Shown: positions 1 to 10,522, counted from the first letter of the stretch. The stretch is 64,000 nucleotides of DNA from Microthyrium microscopicum (GCA_010405405.1 MU004243.1:491340-555339); one strand, 5' to 3'. Notes: a model not told the origin generated them from the letters alone. Numbers and translations: made by a program.

Positions 1-414
1 CAGCGCCTCGAGGCTATCACCGCTTTCGAAACAGATCCTTCTATTACCTTCTTTATTGCCAGCATTGGAGCGGGTGGTGTTGGTTTGAACCTGACCGCAG
101 CCAATTTCGTATTCATTATGGAGCCACAATGGAATCCTCAAGCTGAGCAGCAGGCTGTCGACCGGGTTCATCGTATCGGTCAAACTCGTCCTGTACAGGT
201 GATCCGCATGATTGCTCCTGGCTCGATCGAGGCGAGAGTCAAGAAGCTTGGTCAGAAGAAGCTTGATTTGGCGAAAATCACTCTACAGAAAAGTATGGGC
301 AAGCGCGAAGAACGCGAAAACAAGCTGAAAGGCATCCAGAGCTTGTTTTCGAAGCGTCATGCTAAAGATGAGGAGGGAGATGATGAGGAAGTAAATCTAG
401 CTTTCGAGGCTTGA
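1..414 (+). CDS. SNF2-family helicase/ATPase, C-terminal end only (partial, 5' end outside window)
   Basis: Frame 1 is open from the first base to the TGA at 412-414, so only about 137 C-terminal residues are visible. They hold the end of the second helicase lobe: GAGGVGLNLT (motif V) and DRVHRIGQTRPV (motif VI, with the arginine finger region), followed by a basic helical stretch and an acidic tail. SNF2 ATPases move along duplex DNA to remodel nucleosomes or DNA-bound proteins in the nucleus. The form of motifs V and VI resembles the Rad5/Rad16/HLTF branch, but the diagnostic part (RING, HIRAN, lobe 1) lies upstream of the window, so the subfamily is inference. The gene is distinct from the complete SNF2 gene at 49.7-53.8 kb. 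Confidence 0.9.
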   Translation, partial: QRLEAITAFETDPSITFFIASIGAGGVGLNLTAANFVFIMEPQWNPQAEQQAVDRVHRIGQTRPVQVIRMIAPGSIEARVKKLGQKKLDLAKITLQKSMGKREERENKLKGIQSLFSKRHAKDEEGDDEEVNLAFEA

Positions 415-605
415 GTTGAATGATCAGGGATATGAAAAAGGGGTTTCAGCCAAAACTGATCGATCTTGAGAGGGCAGGTGTAGGTACTGATAATTGAAAA
501 TACAAGAACATGTATCATAAAACCTCTCAGGTATTTCTAACGATGCAAGATCACAACTGCTCACTAGGCTTTAGGAAATCCTCCACAATTGGACACTAAT
601 GTTTC

Positions 606-1381
606 TTAGATACTCGCCGCGATCCCTGGCACAAATGCACTCGCTGTACTCGGGATCTTTGCCGCAATGAGCTGCGCAACCAACTTGCCAAAGACTTCAG
701 TCCCTTCAGCCGTTAAATGAGTTGTATCGACACCATTCGCCGGGTTGAACTTCTTCGCAGCCTCCGGTCCAATCGTATTCAAATACTTCATACTTTTACC
801 ATTCAACTCAATCAACACTGCAGCACTGGCACTCGCCGCCTCCCTCGTCCTCGCACTCATCGCCGCCAACGTATCCCTCACCTTGTCTCCATCGAAATAC
901 CGCTGCGACAGCGGCGTCAACAGTAACTACACCATTTAGCCTACCAAGCTTCTACCACAGATCAAAAACATACCGGCGTCGCACCCGCACTCTTCACCTC
1001 CCCGGCCAAGGCCTCCAGATTCGTCCTAAACTGCGCCTCACTGACCCCACTGCGTTCCGTATTCTTGTCATTATGTCCAAACTGGATCGTCACATATACA
1101 CTGGCTTTTGCAGTATGATTCTTGATCTCGGCGATCACATTATCCCAGTCTGGATGCCTGAAAGATGCGGTAGTGCGGCCATTGTGGCCCAGGTTGATAC
1201 CAGCGGCAGGCGGGGCGAGGAGCGCGAGAAAGCCATCACCCCAGCCGCCGGTTTGGCCGTTGGATTTGGCGGTCGTGGAGTCGCCGGCGAGGATGAAGTA
1301 GGGTGGGAGAGGTTGCCGTGGGAGGAGGAAGGCGGTTGTTAGCAGCGGGAGGAGGGCTAGGATGGTGAGTGGGAGGTGCAT
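606..1381 (-). CDS. Secreted SGNH/GDSL hydrolase, rhamnogalacturonan acetylesterase type (CE12)
   Basis: Two exons, 974-1381 and 606-926, are joined across a 47 bp intron (donor GTATGT, acceptor TAG), giving 242 residues in one frame. Residues 1-18 form a hydrophobic signal peptide. The SGNH block I motif GDST is at residues 33-36 with nucleophile Ser35. A glycine/asparagine block (NLGHNGRT), the block III motif FGHND, and a C-terminal DTTH with Asp203 and His206 complete the catalytic set. These spacings match rhamnogalacturonan acetylesterases, which remove acetyl groups from pectin rhamnogalacturonan I outside the cell. The length is normal for the family. Another acetylesterase of the same fold is possible. 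It shares an upstream region of about 670 bp with the divergent gene at 2052. Confidence 0.88.
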
Positions 1382-2051
1382 TTTGGCGGAACGGGAGAGT
1401 TAAGGGGGGAAAGAAGAATGGGATTAGATTCTGATATTGGAGATTGTGGTTGATGGTCGTTTTTGAGTACTTGGTGGTGATATAAATTATATTGATAGGG
1501 TTGATGATTGGTTGGATATTTGACATTCTACGCTATGATATATAGTTGTTAGGTCTTGATTTGATACGCAACCTTATACTGACGCCTACTGGAAACCAAC
1601 AAATCGGACGAAGATGGCAGTACATGAAGTCTTGAGAATGGACCTGATATAACATGAAGTACTAGAGTTCGTTTCAGTATTCCAGATCAATTAGACACCA
1701 GAACGCCACTTCAGGATATACCAGATCAAGTTGGAGAGGCTGTTTCTATTCAGGATATCTTCAATTATATAGAACGTTACTATAAGGTATGTTGAAGCTG
1801 GCAAGGCCGGCAAGGCTGGGTGAAATCGTATGAGGCGGGGAAGATTGTGGCGAAGCAACCTGCAACCATCCATCCATCGCACTCTTTGATATCAGCTTGT
1901 TCCTCCTCACATCACTACTACTAATGCCCAAGCTGTATATCGAAACTAGCAGCTTCGTCCCGCATTACAGTCATATCGAGAGCCTTAAGGCACAATTGAC
2001 CAGGGCATTATTCCCCTGTCAGAATCGAGACCTCTTCAACACAACATCATC
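1382..2051. other. Intergenic, shared 5' region of two divergent genes
   Basis: This 670 bp stretch lies between the start of the acetylesterase and the start of the beta-trefoil-like gene, so it should hold both promoters. It is AT-rich near 1480-1780. Short ORFs here have no coding character. No repeat or RNA gene was seen. Confidence 0.5.
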
Positions 2052-2594
2052 ATGTCCTTTAATCAACTGGATCCAAAGCCCATTCAAGATGACGATTCCA
2101 CCATCTACACTGCGATGACACCGCCAGAGACCATTGCAGTAGATCATTTAGACGATCTCGACCCCCTAGGCCCAATCAAGATATCACCCTCCTCAGTCCC
2201 TTGGCCAGGCTCCAGCTTCATCATACGTTCAGCTTCCTCTGGCAATGTCATCACTCTTCTGGATGGCCAGATTGTCTTGGACCGGCCAGGCAGTCGAGGC
2301 AGCTTTCACTGGGCATGTGTAGAGACGAAAGGCTGGATTGGCTTTCGCAACGCAGTCTCTGGTCGCTTCCTTGGTCACGATCCGAGCGGAAAGCTGCACT
2401 GTTCAGCGCAGCGACAGCAGGGATGGGAGAATTTCTGCGTCAGACTGAGACCTGATGGAGGCTATCTTCTGCTGATGACGCATTTTGAGCGATTATGGCA
2501 TGTAGGAATCAAGATGGAAAGAGGTATCGAGAGGTTGGCAAAGATTGGTCATGGTGAAGACGATGGTATGGTTTTTGAGTTCATCAAGGTCTAA
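2052..2594 (+). CDS. Small beta-trefoil/fascin-like protein, function unknown
   Basis: A single exon of 180 residues. The first 45 residues are acidic and proline-rich and probably disordered. The remainder has short hydrophobic strands with a repeated plan: FIIRSASSGNVITL, then GWIGFRNAVSGRFLGHD, then YLLLMTHFERLWHV. The element GRFLGxDxSGKLxC resembles the GRYLGCNKFGVYAA element of the FRG1 homologue at 26.2 kb in this window, so I infer an actin-cross-linking or fascin-like beta-trefoil fold. No signal peptide or membrane segment is seen. The ATG at 2052 follows a CATC context and is the first long-frame start. Its role is not known to me. Confidence 0.7.
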   Translation: MSFNQLDPKPIQDDDSTIYTAMTPPETIAVDHLDDLDPLGPIKISPSSVPWPGSSFIIRSASSGNVITLLDGQIVLDRPGSRGSFHWACVETKGWIGFRNAVSGRFLGHDPSGKLHCSAQRQQGWENFCVRLRPDGGYLLLMTHFERLWHVGIKMERGIERLAKIGHGEDDGMVFEFIKV

Positions 2595-2827
2595 ACAGTG
2601 ATTCGGTCTGTCATTTTGACGTTCTACGGCGACGGCTACTTTTGAGTTCATTGATACCTCATGCACTATGTCAGGCGTAGTATAAGGTACTTTCAGAAGC
2701 GCTGTTCTGATGGTGAATCCATACTGTGATGTTAGTTCTTACTTCATTCGCTAAGATGGAAGCCCGTGAGAAAAGAGGATTCAAAAGACCGTGACCTCAT
2801 TAGAATACCTTTTGCAAGATCGCAAGC

Positions 2828-3769
2828 TCAATCAGGTTTGGAAGCCTTTTCAGTCGCTTCTAGTTCTCTTTCTATCCTTTCGGCTTCATCAGCTTGTCTC
2901 ATCAAATCTTCCTCCTCCATTATTCGCTCCATTTCCGCAAAGGCTCGTTCGTTTGTCTTCTCGGCCGCTTTTTCCTCCTCCTGCTGAGCAGCGATCTCAA
3001 AAGCCGCATCAAGTTCATCTTCCTCTCTTTGCTTTTGCTCAACACGATCTAACTCCTTCAATATAAACGCTACCGTGGCATCACGAGCCTTATCCAAAGC
3101 CAATAATCTAGCAACTTCCATGCCGCGATAATCCACGACCTTAGCAGGACTTTGACTGCTACCGACGGCGTCACCAGCCAGCTTCGCTTTCTTCTCAGCT
3201 AGCAATCCTCGCAGCGCGACAATATTGTCATCACGCTCTTTCAACTCAAGCACTAACACTTCCTTACTCCGAGTATCTTGTACCGGCGCCGTCTTCTTCG
3301 CGCTCCCCGGTTCTCGATTCTCAACCTCGCCTCTCTCGCCCCTCCGCCAGCGTATCAGCGACTCCCGCGCACATTGCTCAATCCACTGAAATCGCGCAGG
3401 ACCCAGCATCTCTCCGCCATACCAGCGAGCAACGATGATTGAACCTGCCATACGTTCCTCAGCTAGAACCTTCTCCAGCTTGCCGCCCGCCCACTTCTCG
3501 CCATCATCATCATGACCTGTCTCATACAGGGACGTTGAGGCTGGCTTCTTGCTGAACGTGATTGTAGCTTGTTTGGAGGGCAGACGCCAGGCGGCGACAC
3601 GATGTGATGCGGGAGCAAACTCTGGTATGGCAGCTAGAGTTGAGGCAGGAATGGTGGGAGAGTAGATGGCGATGAATGTGGACTTGCGGTCGAGGATGGG
3701 GTGTGATTTTGCATAAGCGTGTGGATCGAGGGGAGCCGGTGGGGAGCGAGCGCGCTTTTTAGACATCAT
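2828..3769 (-). CDS. IMPACT/YigZ N-terminal domain (UPF0029) protein with charged coiled-coil C-terminus
   Basis: A single exon of 313 residues. Residues about 20-140 form an IMPACT N-terminal (UPF0029/YigZ) domain: the opening SHPILDRKSTFIAIYSP, and the signature GSIIVARWYGGEMLGPARF. Residues 180-313 are highly charged (KxxEExELD, AEKTNERAFAEMERIMEEE) and should form a coiled coil. Yeast Yih1 and mammalian IMPACT use this domain, plus an RWD domain, to bind Gcn1 and damp Gcn2 signalling. Here no RWD domain is visible, so only the domain assignment is firm and a Gcn1 link is speculation. The start MM (3769) has a second ATG one codon later. It lies tail-to-tail with the gene at 2052. Confidence 0.83.
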   Translation of the reverse strand: MMSKKRARSPPAPLDPHAYAKSHPILDRKSTFIAIYSPTIPASTLAAIPEFAPASHRVAAWRLPSKQATITFSKKPASTSLYETGHDDDGEKWAGGKLEKVLAEERMAGSIIVARWYGGEMLGPARFQWIEQCARESLIRWRRGERGEVENREPGSAKKTAPVQDTRSKEVLVLELKERDDNIVALRGLLAEKKAKLAGDAVGSSQSPAKVVDYRGMEVARLLALDKARDATVAFILKELDRVEQKQREEDELDAAFEIAAQQEEEKAAEKTNERAFAEMERIMEEEDLMRQADEAERIERELEATEKASKPD

Positions 3770-4311
3770 GAGAGATGGCAGTCAGATCGGCTCATGATAA
3801 AAACTTCGACAATGTGAGCAAGTTGACGAGTGGTTCCGCTGCTGAAATTAAGGAGATGAGGTAGAGTTGGGATGAAGTTGGAGTTGGAGTTGGAGGGCTT
3901 TGTGGAAACCACGCGAGCTGGAAACCACGAGATGGACATGCGCGCCACGAGGAAACATATTTTGACTACACCCCAAGATTCCAGAGTTCGTTACAGGTTT
4001 TAGCCTTCTGATAGATTCACAGAAATCAGTACTTCGCAATGGACTTATGAGATTTTGACAGTAGACGAATGATAATGACAACATATAGTTCTTTAAGTAA
4101 GTTCCCATCCATATAAGTCAAAGTCGCTTAATTTTCAATTTTGAGCAGGTCGAGTTCGATATGAAATTTGTTTAGTCTAACTATTAGGTATCAATACGTT
4201 TACAAAACTGGCGCCGTCCCAATGCTATCATTAAAGTCGTTTTTAGTCTCCCTTCCACCTAATCAGACATGGAATTATATACATGTGTCTCCTTGCTCCA
4301 CTCGAAAATGC
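3770..4311. other. Intergenic, promoter of the IMPACT-domain gene and 3' flank of the MFS gene
   Basis: This 540 bp stretch is AT-rich between about 4080 and 4300. Both short minus-strand ORFs here lack coding character. Nothing else was recognised. Confidence 0.5.
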
Positions 4312-6073
4312 CTAAGCACCACCTGTGATCTCCATGAATAGTCTCTCTCGCTTCATGAAGAATGCAGCTATCAAGTTCACAGCACCAGCGACAATCAAAA
4401 GAATATACCCATCACTGATGGCCTTAACAATACCCTCAATAACCTTCTCGCGCACCTCTGGCGAGACAGTCTCGAAAATCGCGCTCTTCGCACCAGTCAA
4501 GGCGCCGTGAATCTCCTCAGGCGAGAAGCCGAGGCCATCAACGGCCTCAGCGATATGAGCATAGCCGATGTTCTGGAATACTGCAGAGGTGATAGTCAGA
4601 GCGATAACGATTCCGCCGATTTGGGCAGAGTTGACAAAGCCAACGGCATCAGCAATTCGGTCGGTTGGAGCTTTGCCTTGAGCGACGCTGTAGGCTGCTT
4701 GTTGACTCAGACCGGCGCCAATAGCAGCGAGAATGCTGAAGCCATAGACATTGGCGTTTGGCGTTGATGGTTTGACCAGAGCATACATTAGGGACCCGCC
4801 AATGGTAAGGAAGAGGCCAGATGCCAAATACCATGGCTGGTAGTATCCGAACTTTGGCATAAAGGTTCCATTAAGCATGATGCAGAAGATAGTGACGCAG
4901 ATGAATGGCAGTAGACGGACTGCTGAGTCGATGTTGGTATCTCCGCGAGTGAAATCGAAGAAGAGCGGAATGTAGTAAACGGGAATGAATAGTCCTGTGA
5001 CACCAGCTGACATGGCGATGTACTGGAGAAGCAGAGATTTTTTCCTCAGGAAGTCAACGGGGAAGAGACGACGTTCTGGTGTAGTGAAGATGGAGAAGGT
5101 TTGCTGAACTGCGAAGGTGATAACCAATAGACCAAAAACCACAGTTAATGCAATGGTGCTGCCACTAGACCAGGCAAATTGTCCACCACCAAAGGTAAAG
5201 GCCATGACGAAGGTGGTATAGAGAGCAGCGTTGAGGACGACTCCGACCCAGTCGATGTTCTTCATCTTCTCGCCGAATGGGACATCTGGCTGTGGGTTGA
5301 ATGGCTTGAGAACGAAGAAGTAAACTGGTGTACCAACACCAAAGAGGACCAGGTTAAGGTAGAAGGCCCATCGCCATGTAGCTCCAGAATCAGCGAAAGA
5401 TCCACCAATGATAGGGCCCAAGATACAGCCGATACCCCAGATGAGACCACAGAGACTGAAGTAAAAGGGTCTTTGTGCCAGGGTGGTGTTAAGACTGAGG
5501 ATGTTGAGGATGCCCAAGTACATGCCAGCACCACCAGCTCCAGCCCAGACTCGTCCAATGATCAAGGCGTTCATAGTTGGAGCGGCTCCACATAGAGCTG
5601 AGCCGCCAACGAACATCAGTAGACTGGATACGAAGAGAGTTTTGATGTTGAATATGCCGAATGCCTTGCCAATGGGTAAGATGACGGCAATGGATCCTAA
5701 TGGGAAGCCTGAAATGCAGGTTAGCTGTATGACTCCAGTTGATATATGCTTCAAGCGACTTACCAATTCCTATCCACCCAAGCTTTTCAACGCTACCAAA
5801 TTGTGCGATGGCCGGTGCTTGAATCGCGGCTGATATGGTGTTGTCTAAACCATAGAGGAAGGCAGCGCTGTATAGCGCGACACACACAAGAATCCATTGG
5901 ACTTTTGAATAGCTTTGTCGAGTTTCTGTTTGCTCAAGCGGATGCGTGCTCTTTGTCGACAGTGCTGGCATCAAATTATGAGGAGGTAGATGAGCTTCCA
6001 CATCATGCTCTGGGACTCCATAATCCTTTTCGGCTCCCTTCTCGAATTGGGGGGATTCTGATCGAGAAGTCAT
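4312..6073 (-). CDS. MFS exporter, DHA2-like 14-transmembrane drug/toxin transporter
   Basis: Exons 5764-6073 and 4312-5708 flank a 55 bp intron (GTAAGT...CAG), giving 568 residues in one frame. A charged cytosolic N-terminus of about 55 residues precedes the first membrane helix, which carries LYGLDNTISAAI, the TM1 motif of the DHA2/TRI12-type exporters. ILGPIIGGSFAD matches antiporter motif C (GxxxGPxxGG) in TM5. The hydrophobic profile continues to a late helix near the C-terminus (GYILLIVAGAVNLIAAFF), consistent with about 14 helices. Such proteins sit in the plasma membrane and use the proton gradient to expel drugs, toxins or siderophores. The substrate cannot be read from sequence. No biosynthetic gene lies beside it. 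Confidence 0.9.
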
Positions 6074-7624
6074 TTTGTCGACGGGATATGTATTTCAAGA
6101 AAGCCACGTGCGTGCGTGGTGTGATGGCTGTAAATACTGCAGGATGAGTTGAGTTGATTCTGGAGGTAGAGGATTAGATGTGAGGTTGTTGTATTGCTAG
6201 AACGGGAAAACACGATAGCCGAACTTTGGACGAGGAGTTGGTTTGAGGTTGTAGATTCGATGACACATGTTGAGGAGAAAGAGAACCTCAATTATATACA
6301 CGTTTGTTTGAAGGTCAAGTATTTCCAATCCAACTCAAAATTTCTTTACTAATGCAAGTGCATTTAGTAACAATCGGAGTAGAAACGAAGTGCGATATCT
6401 TAAAACCGGCCTGTGCGCAAACTACAATTGCCCAAATAGGATAGAGAGAGTTTGACTTTCCTTGTTGACATGACGAGCCTGTGATTTGAGAGTGTTCACT
6501 AATCGACTCCAAGCAGCAGGAACAGCCTCGAAAAAAGGGGGCATCTGCAAGCAAACCAGATCTGTAATTACTGATACGATTGGTGGACATTGCTTCCATA
6601 TCAATGTTTAAGCAAGTCAAGTACTTCATCAATGGAAAAGTAGCGAAGTCGGTGGATTGAAGTGGACTGAAAGTGAGTCAAAATGAAGAGCAAAATCTCT
6701 GAATCCTTCAACGACTCCTTGAAATTCCTAAGCAGCTCCTTGGCACGGAGTTTAGTGAGCCACAGAGTCCAGCCAATCAAATTTTACAGCCTGATGCCAA
6801 GAGTTCTTTCAGCCTTGTACAAGCTTTTATCAACATCTCATCTCCCCAACGATACAAAATAAGAGAAGTGTAGGTTGTTGTTAACGTGCCTTTTACCACA
6901 ATTATTTGGCACAAAAGAATAGATCAAAATTGCAAAAAGTTCACCACACATCTGAGCGATGCTCTAAGATGTGTGGTTATGAAAATCAGTCGAACTGATT
7001 TTTCGATGCAAACGGGGCTCGAACCTGGAGGTTGTCATTGCCACTTCTTCGTTAGACTTGAGCAGGAGTTGTCTCTTAATTACGCATCGGGTTAGACTAT
7101 CTGACTCGTTCGAGATTAGACATCAGATAATAACCGTCAATTGCCACCCTTATATTGTACCTAATTGTGTTAGTAGATATTGCAAAATTGCAATGTTTTG
7201 GAATATATACTGCAAATGCTACCCACCGATGGTAACTATGAGCCTTAAAAAACATTTCTAGAAAACCTTATTACTCCTGTCATAGAGATACATAACAGTC
7301 AATGGCAGATATGATGCAAATAGCAAGGGGAAATCCACCACAAGTGACCTTGCAATATTTGGAAATTTTTATGAAGTTTATAAGTGTTTTGCAAAGGTAA
7401 ACAACACTTTCTTATGACTGCTATATCTTCAAAGCTCTGACGATTCGAGTTTTTCTATTGTAATAAGCCCTTACTGAGCAGGATTTAGTCTTCATGATTT
7501 GCATTTTACATGTTTTCTAAACGTTGAAAATTGGTATGAAGAAAATCAAAAGAATATGTGATGCAACAAACAAAGCTGCCAGCCTAGCCTCAAGGCCACA
7601 CTAACCCATCGCAAGTATGCGAAG
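6074..7624. other. Gene-poor AT-rich intergenic region
   Basis: This 1.55 kb stretch holds the MFS promoter (near 6080-6300) and the 3' flank of the next gene. From about 6880 to 7560 it is clearly AT-rich with frequent stops in all frames. I saw no open frame with coding character, no terminal inverted repeats and no tRNA. It could be an old repeat worn down by C-to-T mutation, but no copy is present here to compare. Confidence 0.5.
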
Positions 7625-8599
7625 TCATTCTAATGCTTCTACTAGCTCGTACAAACCATCTTCCTGCTTCTCGGGCTTTCCAACTTTCTGTTCTTCATCA
7701 ACCAAGTCCTCTTCCGCCTCTTCTCCTTCGGTATGAACGTCTTCCCGACCAGCACCAGCAAAACTTTCATCAGAGTCCCAGCGCAACAAAGCAGTATTCT
7801 GTTTCTTTGGTGCGGGTGAAGATTTTGGAAATGAATACTTGATCTCGTCCAGCACTTTTGTATCTCCAGGAATGGGAACATGTCCCACAATCAACGCGTT
7901 GCGAGCATCCTGTTTCAGCGTATGGCTCTCAATGCCATCCAGCATACGCCGAATATCATCAGGAACGTGGGATAGATTGCGCAACGGCGGTAGTTGCCAG
8001 GGTTGAATGAGCACACCAGGCCATTTGGCAGACTTGAAACAGTTGTTGGCTTTGATAGCATCTCGAATGGCAGCCCAGTCAAATGCTGCTGCTCGAGGGT
8101 TGCAGACGGTGTTGCTGTCTTGACACGGGGCACAAGGAGTTCGGCTGTCGCATCGACGGCTGTTGTTGCTATGGCATGTTTCGCAGGATAGTAGACGGAA
8201 GACCTTGAAAGGTCCAGAGTAGTGAATGTGCAATGTATCACGCTTGGGACAGGGAGAGCGATCGATAGTCAACTTCTTTCCGTGGTTGGCGGCTGCAAGT
8301 GTGCATCGATCATCCAATGCTAATATGGCGTTGAGGGATTGCAGATTTTCATATCCCGCCTCGTACTTCCACTTCAGTACCACAATGAAGGTAACATTGT
8401 CTTCGCGGCGCTTGGGATTTGGGTCGTCGTCTTTTGGTGTTCCAATATTGAGGGCTCGCTGAAAAGAGCTTGGTGATCTTGAGCTCAGTGCTTTTGCCTG
8501 AGATGCAGAAGGCTTTTCCGAAGCTCTTAAGCAAGAGGTTCGTCCATGATTTGTGCTGTTTTTGAGTACATGGTCGGATGGGTCAATGTTGTAAGACAT
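7625..8599 (-). CDS. Unrecognised protein with an atypical internal zinc-cluster-like cysteine motif
   Basis: A single exon of 324 residues. Residues 1-65 are low-complexity (Ser, Asp, Arg). Near residue 139 six cysteines are spaced C-x2-C-x7-C-x5-C-x2-C-x6-C, with RRCD and PCAPC, closely resembling a fungal Zn(II)2Cys6 cluster (usual C-x2-C-x6-C-x5-12-C-x2-C-x6-8-C) but with one extra residue in the first loop and an internal position. A region around residues 165-255 (FDWAAIRDAI, KWPGVLIQPWQLPP) looks folded, and the tail is strongly acidic. It may bind DNA or RNA through a zinc cluster, but that is inference. It lies 170 bp downstream of another unrecognised minus-strand gene. Confidence 0.65.
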   Translation of the reverse strand: MSYNIDPSDHVLKNSTNHGRTSCLRASEKPSASQAKALSSRSPSSFQRALNIGTPKDDDPNPKRREDNVTFIVVLKWKYEAGYENLQSLNAILALDDRCTLAAANHGKKLTIDRSPCPKRDTLHIHYSGPFKVFRLLSCETCHSNNSRRCDSRTPCAPCQDSNTVCNPRAAAFDWAAIRDAIKANNCFKSAKWPGVLIQPWQLPPLRNLSHVPDDIRRMLDGIESHTLKQDARNALIVGHVPIPGDTKVLDEIKYSFPKSSPAPKKQNTALLRWDSDESFAGAGREDVHTEGEEAEEDLVDEEQKVGKPEKQEDGLYELVEALE

Positions 8600-8768
8600 T
8601 TTGGTCAGTGACTGGAAGACGATGATCCAGGATTGAAGGTGGGTGGGCGTAGGTGAGATATATTCTTTATTTTGAAATCAGAAGAAGAGTTCTTTGCTTT
8701 AGTCGTGTGGCGCGTGACTCAAAGAGAACAAATCGTAGGGACCTTGTGATGTTCTTCTAGACAGGCTT

Positions 8769-9749
8769 TCAAGAAGAGGTATGATCAGCTGCTGTAGTCG
8801 AAGGCGCAGGCTGGTCGGAGCGAGAGTCAAGGATATGTTCGATTGCTTGTATGTCGAAGGAGGTAAAATCGATGGTGGTCGGAAGAGTTCGTGGGAATTG
8901 AGGAAAGATTATATGCCGGGCTTGCTCAGAGGAATGCTCCACATTAGAATGCCCTTGTTGTACACGTTGAGGTGACGCTGGAGTTATCATAATCTCTGGA
9001 GTTTGTGGATCAAAGGCTCTATTCGGCTGGTGAGAGGTATGGGTGTCTTGGACTTGAGCTGACGCGGTCGAAACAGCGGCTTCAGCTCGAGATGAAAAGT
9101 CTGGATATTGAACAGTGTCGCTGTGTCTCAAGCCAAGGTCTGAAGAGCTGGCTGCTACACCATAGGAGGCTGCTATATGCTGGTATTCGCGCTCTGAGGA
9201 CATAGAAGGGTTGTTGTGCATACTCTGAGATGAGGCAACAGCAGCATCATTTTGCTCCGGGACAAACGAAGACGCAGATTGATGATTATCATGGCGACTT
9301 AGCATAGACGAGCCAGCGTGCGAGGACCAGTTCGTTGAATTATGACCATTCCCTGCCCCATAAACGCCATTGCCTTGTAAAGAACTATAATGCGTAAGAT
9401 AGGCTTCTTCGTACTGCCGTCTTAGCGCAGATAGCTCTTGCAACGTCCAGTCAACAATATGAGGGATTTGTACTCGAAAGTACGCTGCACTAGCCAGAGC
9501 ATATTCTACACCGTTAAGAATATTGACAACCTCTTGAGAAGAGTATAGTGGAACAATCCACTGCAAATCGAAATTTGATGCCCATGTGTCGAAAGCTAGC
9601 TTTTCTATCCCATGCATCTTTTCAATCCCAGGCTTGTTCCGAGGAAGAATACCACAAACGATCCACCAGATATAGCGGACCATGGCATTGGCGGCGGTTC
9701 GTGTGGGATGTGTGACCCCCCATTGATGAGTTAGAGTAGGATCCGACAT
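8769..9749 (-). CDS. Unrecognised protein with folded N-terminus and Ser/Gln/His-rich C-terminus
   Basis: A single exon of 326 residues. Residues 1-125 contain aromatic and hydrophobic helices (MVRYIWWIVCGILP, VEYALASAAYFRV, LQELSALRRQYEEAY) and look like a folded domain. Residues 130-326 are rich in Ser, His, Gln and Asn, typical of a disordered regulatory tail. There is no signal peptide. One aromatic stretch is hydrophobic enough to suggest, but not prove, a membrane contact. I recognise no family. A longer overlapping minus-strand frame (9731-10306) looks like leader sequence. Confidence 0.55.
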   Translation of the reverse strand: MSDPTLTHQWGVTHPTRTAANAMVRYIWWIVCGILPRNKPGIEKMHGIEKLAFDTWASNFDLQWIVPLYSSQEVVNILNGVEYALASAAYFRVQIPHIVDWTLQELSALRRQYEEAYLTHYSSLQGNGVYGAGNGHNSTNWSSHAGSSMLSRHDNHQSASSFVPEQNDAAVASSQSMHNNPSMSSEREYQHIAASYGVAASSSDLGLRHSDTVQYPDFSSRAEAAVSTASAQVQDTHTSHQPNRAFDPQTPEIMITPASPQRVQQGHSNVEHSSEQARHIIFPQFPRTLPTTIDFTSFDIQAIEHILDSRSDQPAPSTTAADHTSS

Positions 9750-10522
9750 CTCTGCGACACACAGGAGTGTTGTAGGACGATGGGTGATACGCCCGTTGGT
9801 AGGTTAGTCAACACACAGTCAACACTTTTGTTGGCAGATGTCCATTCGAACCAGGAACTTGCTTTGGTGTTGGAGATGACAGGTTTTGGATCGTAAAGAG
9901 GTAATGGAATGAACCCGCAATACGTAAGTACGGGAGAAAACCCTGTTGTGCGCCCGATATTTCGTAGTTGAAATATTTCAATGGTTAGGTGTGTGGGATA
10001 AAAGCTTCTGTGGGTGTTATTGACATAAAAGCAGGTTTTTATAGAACTCAAATGTTTTTGCAGTTGGTGGATGGGGCAATCGCGAACCAGAAAACTTACT
10101 AGATTGAAGAAAGAGGAAAGCTCTAGGCTCCAGAAAAGCAGGAGGTGATGACTACCTAGGTAGCTCCTGCTCTTCTGGAGGTGATAGATAACATCTCGAA
10201 GAAAACAAGGCAGTTCAGTGAGATTTGATCTACGACTCACATACGACTTACATCTAAGGATTTCAAGACATCCACCAACCTCAAAACTATTCAATAACAC
10301 CAGCACATAGCCAACGAAGGTCCCAAGCTAACCGAATCAAAATCCAACAAAGTCAAAACGATAGTCTTCATTCTGGCATCGACTACTATAAACGACCCCA
10401 ATCATCAAACCAACATCCTCTTCTCTTTATCCAGAAAACCTCCTATATCATAACACGAACATGTCCAACTCATCACAAAATCCAAAACCCAACAACATTC
10501 CAACGCCGTCCCGCTAGACATC
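9750..10522. other. Intergenic, probable leader/promoter of the 8769-9749 gene
   Basis: This 773 bp stretch carries one open minus-strand frame (9731-10306) whose residue composition is not protein-like. I take it as a long promoter or 5' leader. Nothing else was seen. Confidence 0.4.

Noticed and set aside
1236-1526. 96-residue minus-strand ORF overlapping the acetylesterase start
   Set aside because: Pro/His-rich shadow in another frame of a gene with a clear signal peptide and catalytic motifs.
5179-5595. 138-residue plus-strand ORF inside the MFS gene
   Set aside because: Antisense shadow of a membrane-helix coding exon.
7000-7065. tRNA-like element on the minus strand (GGTTCGAGCCCC with an upstream TGGC box)
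   Set aside because: The T-arm stem does not pair and no acceptor or anticodon stem can be drawn.
9731-10306. 191-residue minus-strand ORF
   Set aside because: Residue composition is not protein-like, and it overlaps the start of the better-supported gene at 8769-9749 in another frame.
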